Assembly (NCBI GenBank): GCA_948144175.1
Contig: CANXME010002517.1
Span: 62,001-126,000, forward strand
Length of the DNA: 64,000 nucleotides
Origin: Closterium sp. NIES-65
Lineage: Eukaryota; Streptophyta; Zygnematophyceae; Desmidiales; Closteriaceae
Direction of reading: 5' to 3'
A program made the position numbers and the translations under genes. Every line of letters begins with the position of its first letter. Positions within the stretch are counted from its first letter, which is position 1. This document shows, in pieces, positions 59,099 through 64,000 of the stretch. The notes beneath the pieces are model-generated. The model did no database searches, was not told the origin of the DNA, and saw only the letters and a program-made list of their open reading frames with translations.

Positions 59099-59106
59099 AC
59101 AGGAAC

Positions 59107-59400
59107 GTCGCCGTCGAGGTGTGTGTCGGCGGATGTGCCTGCGTCCGCCCCGAATCTGCCCCATACTTCACCTTCCACACCTCCAGCGATAGCGTTTTGT
59201 AGAACATGACCTGGACCGACGTGACCACCTTGTTGTGGGTCAAGTTGAGCACCTTCCAGCCCTTGCTGCCCGGCGACACCCCTAGGTGAAGTCCCGAGTG
59301 AGCCTTCGGCGCAAGCTTCCCACCTCGTTGCTGCTAGGGGACTATGAACTGCACTATGCAGCCCCATTTCCGCGCCTGCGTCGGGTCCAGCTTCTTGCCG
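59107..59400 (-). pseudogene. CopB integrase C-terminal relic
   Basis: Minus-strand translation gives KKLDPTQARKWGCIVQFIV, a stop, then GKLAPKAHSG, HLGVSPGSKGWKVLNL and NKVVTSVQVMFYKTLSLEVWK. This is the copia pattern after the integrase core (kLdpkA.. c.FLGYs..sKGYrl.dl). It resembles 22932-23072 and differs from CopA. A6 inserted into this relic, and the frame continues at 43385. At least one internal stop. It is the oldest layer on this side of the window. Confidence 0.82.
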
Positions 59401-59540
59401 TTCAGCAGCAGCAAAGGCTTAGGGGAAGTTTCTAGGCCAAAGAGAAGCTGAATCGGCCTTGGATAAATCCTTCTAACCTTTCTCAGTTGAAAAATGATAT
59501 TTAAGCTTCATCTTCGAGCGCAGGACCAAGGAATGACATA
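59401..59540. other. Unassigned junction between CopB relic and gypsy remnant
   Basis: About 140 AT-richer bases with no recognisable motif. A gypsy 5' LTR or gag is not visible here. Confidence 0.4.
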
Positions 59541-62006
59541 TTCAACGTACCCTACGATCCCATAAGCGATACCATCTACGGCTACTTGAAGCAGCAGCGG
59601 CCACTACTCCTCGAGGTGACCTGCAACGGGAGACTCCTCCAGGCCCTGGTGGACAGTGGTGCGTCCGACTCGTTGTGCGACCGCGGGACATTGGAGAAAA
59701 ATGGAGAATCTTCAGAAGAGACCTAGTTGACAGCAACGATGGTGGACGGTACAAAGCTTCCCATCCACGGCAAGTGAAGACTGCAGCTGCAGATAGAGGC
59801 GTTGAGGTGAAAGCTGACATTGCTGATCACGAACATCAAGGGATTAGATTTCATCTTGGGGCATGATTTTCTGAAGCGGTTCAACCCCGAGATCAACTGG
59901 GTCAATAGTAAAACGTGTATCTACAATAATGGGAAACGAGTGGAGCTGCGAAGCTGGACGGATATAGGGAATGTTCCTGAGAACGTGAAGGAGTTTCAGC
60001 AGTTCCTAGGCTTTGCCAACTACTACAGCAGGTTTGTGCCACAGTATGCTAAGATAGCAGCGCCACTAACTAGCCTACTGAAAAAAGATACGCCCTACAA
60101 ATGGGATACTCCTCAATAGCAAGCCATGGAGCAGCTACAGACAGCACTGACTACAGCGCCAGTACTCATCCTACCAGATCTAGACAGAGACTACGTGGTG
60201 GAAGCAGACGCTAGTGACTAAGCAGTCGGAGCAGTACTGATGCAGGATCACGGACGCGGTTTGCAGCCCATCACCTACCTCAATAAGAAGCTACACGGAG
60301 CAGAACTGAATTACCAAATTCATGACAAGGAAGCCTTAGCGATAGTCGTAGCCTTCAAGGCATGGAGGTGCTACCTAGAGGGAGCCAAGAATACTGTCTA
60401 TACTGACCATTGCAGTCTCAAATACCTGAAATCGCAGCCAACGCTCTCAGGACAACAGGTGCGGTGGGTGGACTTTCTGGAAACTCACTTCCACTACGAC
60501 ACCATCTACAAGCCCGGGCTACACAACAATGCAGACGCGTTGAGCCGCCCCAGACATGAAGCAGGCATCCAGCACGCTCTGTTCAAGGGTCTATTCCAAC
60601 ATGGGTACTCCGTGGACGCATAGATTACTACGGCAGAGAAACAGAAGCTGTTACAGTGGGAGGAGGACTTAGCTGTAAGCAAGGGATCAGTAAAGATTTG
60701 GGTACCGAACTATGCCCCGCTCCGACAGATTCTGCTGGAGGAATTTCACGACGTACAGTACGCGGGACGTTTCGGAAGCAACAAGACGTTAGTAAGGATA
60801 GCGAAGTATTACTACTGGCCCGGGATGGCAGCAGACGTGCAGCAGTTCATCGCCTCATGCAACACTTGCCAACGGATGAAGAGTAGCAAGCAGAAAAATG
60901 CAGAGTTACTTCAACCTCTACAAGTACTGGAGCAGCCATGGCAGGACGTTAGCCTCGACTTCATCACGGGACTTCCTTCGACCTCACCGGGACATGATTC
61001 CATCCTCGTAGTAATTGATAAGTTCTACAAAATGGGTCACTTCATACCGACCAACGCCCCAGCTACAGCTGAAGCAACAGCTCGACTCTTCTTCGACCGC
61101 ATCATCACGATCCACGGCATCTCCGCTACACTCATCTCAGACAGAGACCCCAAATTCACGAGTAAGTTCTGGAAGGAGCTCATGGGACTGTTGGGGACAA
61201 AGCTTGCAATGTGTTCAGGATACCACCCTCGGACAGAGCGACTCAATCAGGTGGTTGAACAAATACTGCGCACCACTTGCAAAGACGACGTCAGCCACTG
61301 GGATTCACAGTTACCGACACTTGAGTTCGCTTACAATAACGCGTCGCATGCGGCCACAGGGAAATCTCCTTTCTTCAGGTGCTACAAACGGGAACCACTT
61401 ACACCACAGCAGCCAACCATACCGGCACACGTCCGAGCCGCACATGACTTCGTCACCACCATGCAGCAGCTATGGGAGAAGACTCAGCGACGTCATTCCA
61501 CGATGCAGAACTCCCAGAAGCAGTATGCCGATCGCCAGCGACGAGATCACTCAGTAGCACTCGGAGATCAAGTGCTTCTCGACACAGGCAACTTGGACTT
61601 ATCTCACCTTCCGTCCAAGCTCCGGCCTCGCTTCTGTGGTCCCTTTCGGGTTGAGGCACAGGTGACAAAAGTAACATTCCGCTTGCACTTACCTACTACG
61701 TGGAAGCTTCATAATGGTTTCCATGTTCAGCTACTGAAGCCCTACAAGGACCCCAACCAACAGTTCCAGGGACAGCAGCTACCGCCACCACCACCTGTTC
61801 TCGTACAGAATGAACCCGTGTATGAAGTGGAGCGCGTTCTCACGCATCAGCGCTGCGGCGGCAAGACCCTCGAGTTCCTGATACACAGCAAGGGATACGA
61901 CCCCACTGAGGATATTTGGGTGGCAGAAGCTGATATGGGCAACGCACGCCGTGCTGTCAAGGACTATCTTATCAGGCAGGATGTTTCTCACGCCACCCAG
62001 CTTTGA
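59541..62006 (+). pseudogene. Ty3/gypsy chromovirus pol remnant
   Basis: Pieces in order. Aspartic protease near 59640-59690 (LVDSGASDSLCDR) and its downstream [12 protein letters not shown] near 59858, with stops between them. Then a jump straight to the RT thumb/connection ([15 protein letters not shown]), so the RT catalytic core is missing. RNase H follows (VVEADASD near 60195, then HDKEALAIV and YTDHCSLKYL). Then the integrase zinc-binding region (CNTCQRMKSS), the integrase core (LDFITGLP, SDRDPKF, then RLNQVVEQ) and a C-terminal chromodomain-like segment (VYEVERVLTHQR, then EFLIHSKGY and EDIWV). From 59820 to 62006 one frame holds, interrupted by TAG 60117, TAA 60219 and TAG 60621. The last 393 codons are open. 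Integrase Asn-Gln (RLNQVVE) keeps the catalytic Glu. Confidence 0.92.
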
Positions 62007-62016
62007 GGGGGGGACA
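62004..62016 (+). other. Gypsy polypurine tract
   Basis: TGAGGGGGGGACA between the integrase stop codon and the LTR start at 62017. Confidence 0.75.
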
Positions 62017-62380
62017 TGTGAGAGTACGGACGGCTTATGTTGGCTTTGCTTGCTTGCCTAGACTTTCTTATGCTATTACTAGCTTGGGTTTTATTTATCA
62101 TGCATAGATATGCTTGATTTCCTAGGTTAGGTGCATTCCTGTATTTTATTATAGTTTTAGCACCGAACCAGGTCACGTGTACCGAACTGAAGCCTATTCG
62201 GTTCCCACCGAAATTTTTTCTACTGAGTTCAAGAAGGTTCTGTTCGGGACTCTTCGCGACTATACAACGCTTCGCGTAACACCTGGGTAACTGGCCTTTG
62301 TGTCGGGCCTATATATAGCCTCGCCTTGTACCCAGGTGATTCATTCAACAGATTTATCTTTCCTGAACCAGATCCTCACA
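62017..62380 (+). repeat. Gypsy 3' LTR
   Basis: A 364-bp interval starting TGTGAGAGTACGG directly after the polypurine tract and ending GATCCTCACA. The ends TGTGAG/CTCACA are inverted repeats, as LTR termini should be. After it the sequence changes to the gag of another element. No partner 5' LTR is in the window. Confidence 0.78.
62310..62317 (+). promoter_or_regulatory. TATA box in the gypsy LTR
   Basis: TATATATA lies about 70 bp before the LTR end, with CTTGTACCCAGG downstream. This is a plausible core promoter of the element; placed by motif only. Confidence 0.5.
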
Positions 62381-62484
62381 ATCTGCCCACTCCATTCATC
62401 ATAATTGGAGCCATCCAATGCTTCGATCTTGGATGGTGGCAGCTCATAGCTCTTCTCAGCTGCATCTCCACTCCCTTGACTCAT
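62381..62484 (-). pseudogene. CopC gag N-terminus, cut by the gypsy element
   Basis: Minus-strand ATG at 62484 opens about 34 codons: MSQGSGDAAEKSYELPPS, then KIEALDGSNYDEWSGQ. The L-x-G-x-N-Y-x-x-W-S signature is the start of copia-type Gag. Unlike CopA (EKFNGEGYDDWAWKM), it belongs to a third family. A primer-binding site and LTR start lie upstream on the same strand at the expected distance. It is open to the point where the gypsy LTR ends at 62380, so the gypsy element or a rearrangement truncated it. Confidence 0.78.
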
Positions 62485-62706
62485 CTTCTTTGCTCCCAAT
62501 CACAGGATTCGGCTCCCCCCTTTGCTGTCTACACTGAAGATCTCCAATATTTCCACAAGAGTCGGCGCCAACAAAATTTCGGCATAGTTTTCCCTTAGCG
62601 AAAGTCGCATCCAACCTCAAGAACCCTTCTTAGGCACACCCACAAACCATGGTGGGTCTAGAAGGTTCTTCACACCTCAGTAGACTCTTCAAAAATTCCT
62701 AAATCA
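62485..62706 (-). other. CopC leader
   Basis: About 220 bp between the primer-binding site and the gag ATG of CopC. It contains no long open frame, as expected of an untranslated leader. Confidence 0.55.
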
Positions 62707-62718
62707 GCTCTGATACCA
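62707..62718 (-). other. Primer-binding site of CopC
   Basis: GCTCTGATACCA followed by AAT and TGTTAGAGACTAAGG. The same PBS as CopA next to an unrelated LTR end. Confidence 0.82.
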
Positions 62719-62721
62719 ATT

Positions 62722-63829
62722 TGTTAGAGACTAAGGATTAACTCTAGGAAGCTTGGAGGCCGAAATAACTCAATATCGTTGGACTTAATTTCTGGACAGA
62801 ATTGTCGACTTCACAAGAAACGCCACCGACAAAAAACGCACTTTTGAAACTTCATTAATTTCACATATGTTGTAGCTCTAGACCGCAGCTACAATTCCCA
62901 GTTGATTCGTATTAAGAGGTGAAATAAAACTAGAGTTATCATTTTCGGCGCACGGGGGGGGTACGCTGGCACAGAAACTTACACAATTACAATTGTCTCA
63001 CAAGAGCCACACAAGAAAGTTAGAGTACCAATAAACCAAGTAGAAGGGGATGAGGAGGCCGAGAGGGAAGATCCGAAGAGAGTCCCTAACCAAGGATACC
63101 CCATACCACAAATTTTTCCCTCCCTTTAGGAACCCAACTTTGACTCTTGTCATATTCCCAACCTCCCAAATCCACCTCACCCAACTTGGCCACACTTGCC
63201 ATCCTGGTTTGGCTTCTCTGAACCACATGGCAGCAACTACAGTGATGGTGACGAATTTCCCAACCCCCATATTGAATCACTTCGCGAATTCTTGTAGTCG
63301 CCACAACCAAATATCAAAAGCATACGAATTTCAACAGTTCGTAACTTTCTCTTTTGTGCTCCAACAAACGTGATCATTGGTTCTACAAAAAGCTCTTGAG
63401 CAGAGGAGTCAATTTAAACATCTGCTCAAGCAGAATAACATTCATATACACTTACAAAGTCCAAACAATATCAAACACAAAGTCTTGCTCACGCACACAC
63501 CAAACATGCAACGCACGAACTTATGATGGGAGGCAGACAGACGTGAATGCAAATGATAGCATTACACAACACGCACCTCCCGCACACCCGACCACAAAGT
63601 CGGCATCGCCCAAGTGAGGGTGAAGCCAACACTCAATTCCCGTCAACAGGCCTATAAATATAGATTTGCCCTAACTCAGCAAATTCGCCCTAAGACAGCG
63701 AATTCGCCCCGCACGACCTTCTTCCCAATCACAGGAAATTCGTTGTAATACAGCATTTTCTACCAGAAATTCGCCCAAATACAAGAAATTAGATCAGATT
63801 CACAATGTCAGACAGTCACAGCATGTTCT
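62722..63829 (-). repeat. CopC 5' LTR (far end unresolved) and unassigned DNA
   Basis: The LTR of CopC begins at 62722 (TGTTAGAGACTAAGG). I cannot fix its other end: no clear CTAACA terminus with a repeat is visible before the CopA LTR at 63830. The interval includes a G-run near 62955, ORFs of about 90-107 codons on both strands with no recognisable domain, and the motif near 63599-63655 that recurs at 24.6 kb. Confidence 0.5.
63653..63660 (+). promoter_or_regulatory. Possible TATA box
   Basis: TATAAATA followed by TAGATTTGCCC, then a run of AATTCGCCC motifs. No gene follows before the CopA LTR at 63830, so it may belong to an unrecognised repeat. Confidence 0.25.
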
Positions 63830-64000
63830 TGTTGGTGTAAGGGCCAAATAAACTCAAGCTATTAAGACTTTATCACACTTAAAACCTCTCCTCGGGGTCA
63901 CCTCCAAGGGTCCTTGGGTGCCTGGTACAAGACCAGCCCCTATCCTCGGGTCCGAGTTTGTAGAGAGAGGGATCAAGAGGGACTTAGTCAAAACAGCAAG
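63830..64000 (-). repeat. CopA LTR, cut by the window end
   Basis: Starts TGTTGGTGTAAGGGCC (preceding 5 bp GTTCT) and matches the first ~171 bp of the minus-oriented LTR up to the block TCAAAACAGCAAG. Confidence 0.9.

Noticed and set aside
60117-60623. Alternative genetic code (TAA/TAG as Gln, known in some green algae)
   Set aside because: Only one of the three in-frame gypsy stops is at a plausible Gln position; others replace Tyr, Lys, Trp or Gly in CopA copies, and TGA also occurs. Ordinary decay fits better.
62998-63373. Overlapping ORFs of about 90-107 codons on both strands
   Set aside because: No recognisable domain, mutually overlapping on opposite strands, and located in the probable CopC LTR interval. 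Not enough to call a gene.

Overview
The window looks like repeat-dense nuclear DNA of a plant or green alga. The basis is LTR retrotransposons with the TGGTATCAGAGC primer-binding site (initiator-Met tRNA type), a chromodomain Ty3/gypsy remnant, and tandem satellites. A streptophyte or green alga is my guess, not something the sequence proves. I found no host gene, rRNA, tRNA, bacterial operon or CRISPR array. Essentially every recognisable protein is retroelement gag or pol.

Most of the DNA is one Ty1/copia family, here labelled CopA. Its LTR is about 1.09 kb (coding strand TGTTGGGTGCAAATTC ... CCCTTACACCAACA), and one gag-pol frame of about 1,525 codons lies between the PBS and a GAGGGGGAGTG polypurine tract. 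Seven substantial copies are present: A1 (273-4352 plus a shared LTR), A2 (4353-11206), A3 (13935-20695), A4 (28966-35020), A5 (35021-40898), A6 (43386-58003) and A7 (48410-55245, nested in A6). There are also a solo LTR (58006-59098) and many LTR and gag-pol shards. All copies are broken. A7 is the closest to intact, with one in-frame TGA. A2 and A3 share loss of the first catalytic Asp of reverse transcriptase.

Layout. 1-11206: LTR shards, then an LTR-sharing A1/A2 array. 11207-13461: LTR shards and an old CopA relic. 13462-22931: a 37-bp satellite split by A3 and by an old CopA 5' end. 22932-28965: shards of CopA, a second copia family (CopB) and gypsy, plus a GTCGAC-rich tract. 28966-40898: A4 and A5 in direct orientation. 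40899-43130: a 34-bp minisatellite whose unit carries a perfect 8-bp-arm hairpin. 43133-59400: a CopB relic split by A6, which itself holds A7, an LTR inserted in its 5' LTR, and a solo LTR at its terminus. 59401-62380: a gypsy chromovirus remnant with its 3' LTR. 62381-64000: the 5' end of a third copia family (CopC), unresolved DNA, and the edge of another CopA LTR.

Target-site duplications give the order of events. GGAAC brackets A6, TCCTC brackets A7, ACAGG the solo LTR, CTAAG A3 and CAAAC A4. GTCAA marks an LTR inserted in an LTR, although only one side of it remains. The CopB relic is oldest on the right side, then A6, then the three insertions into A6.
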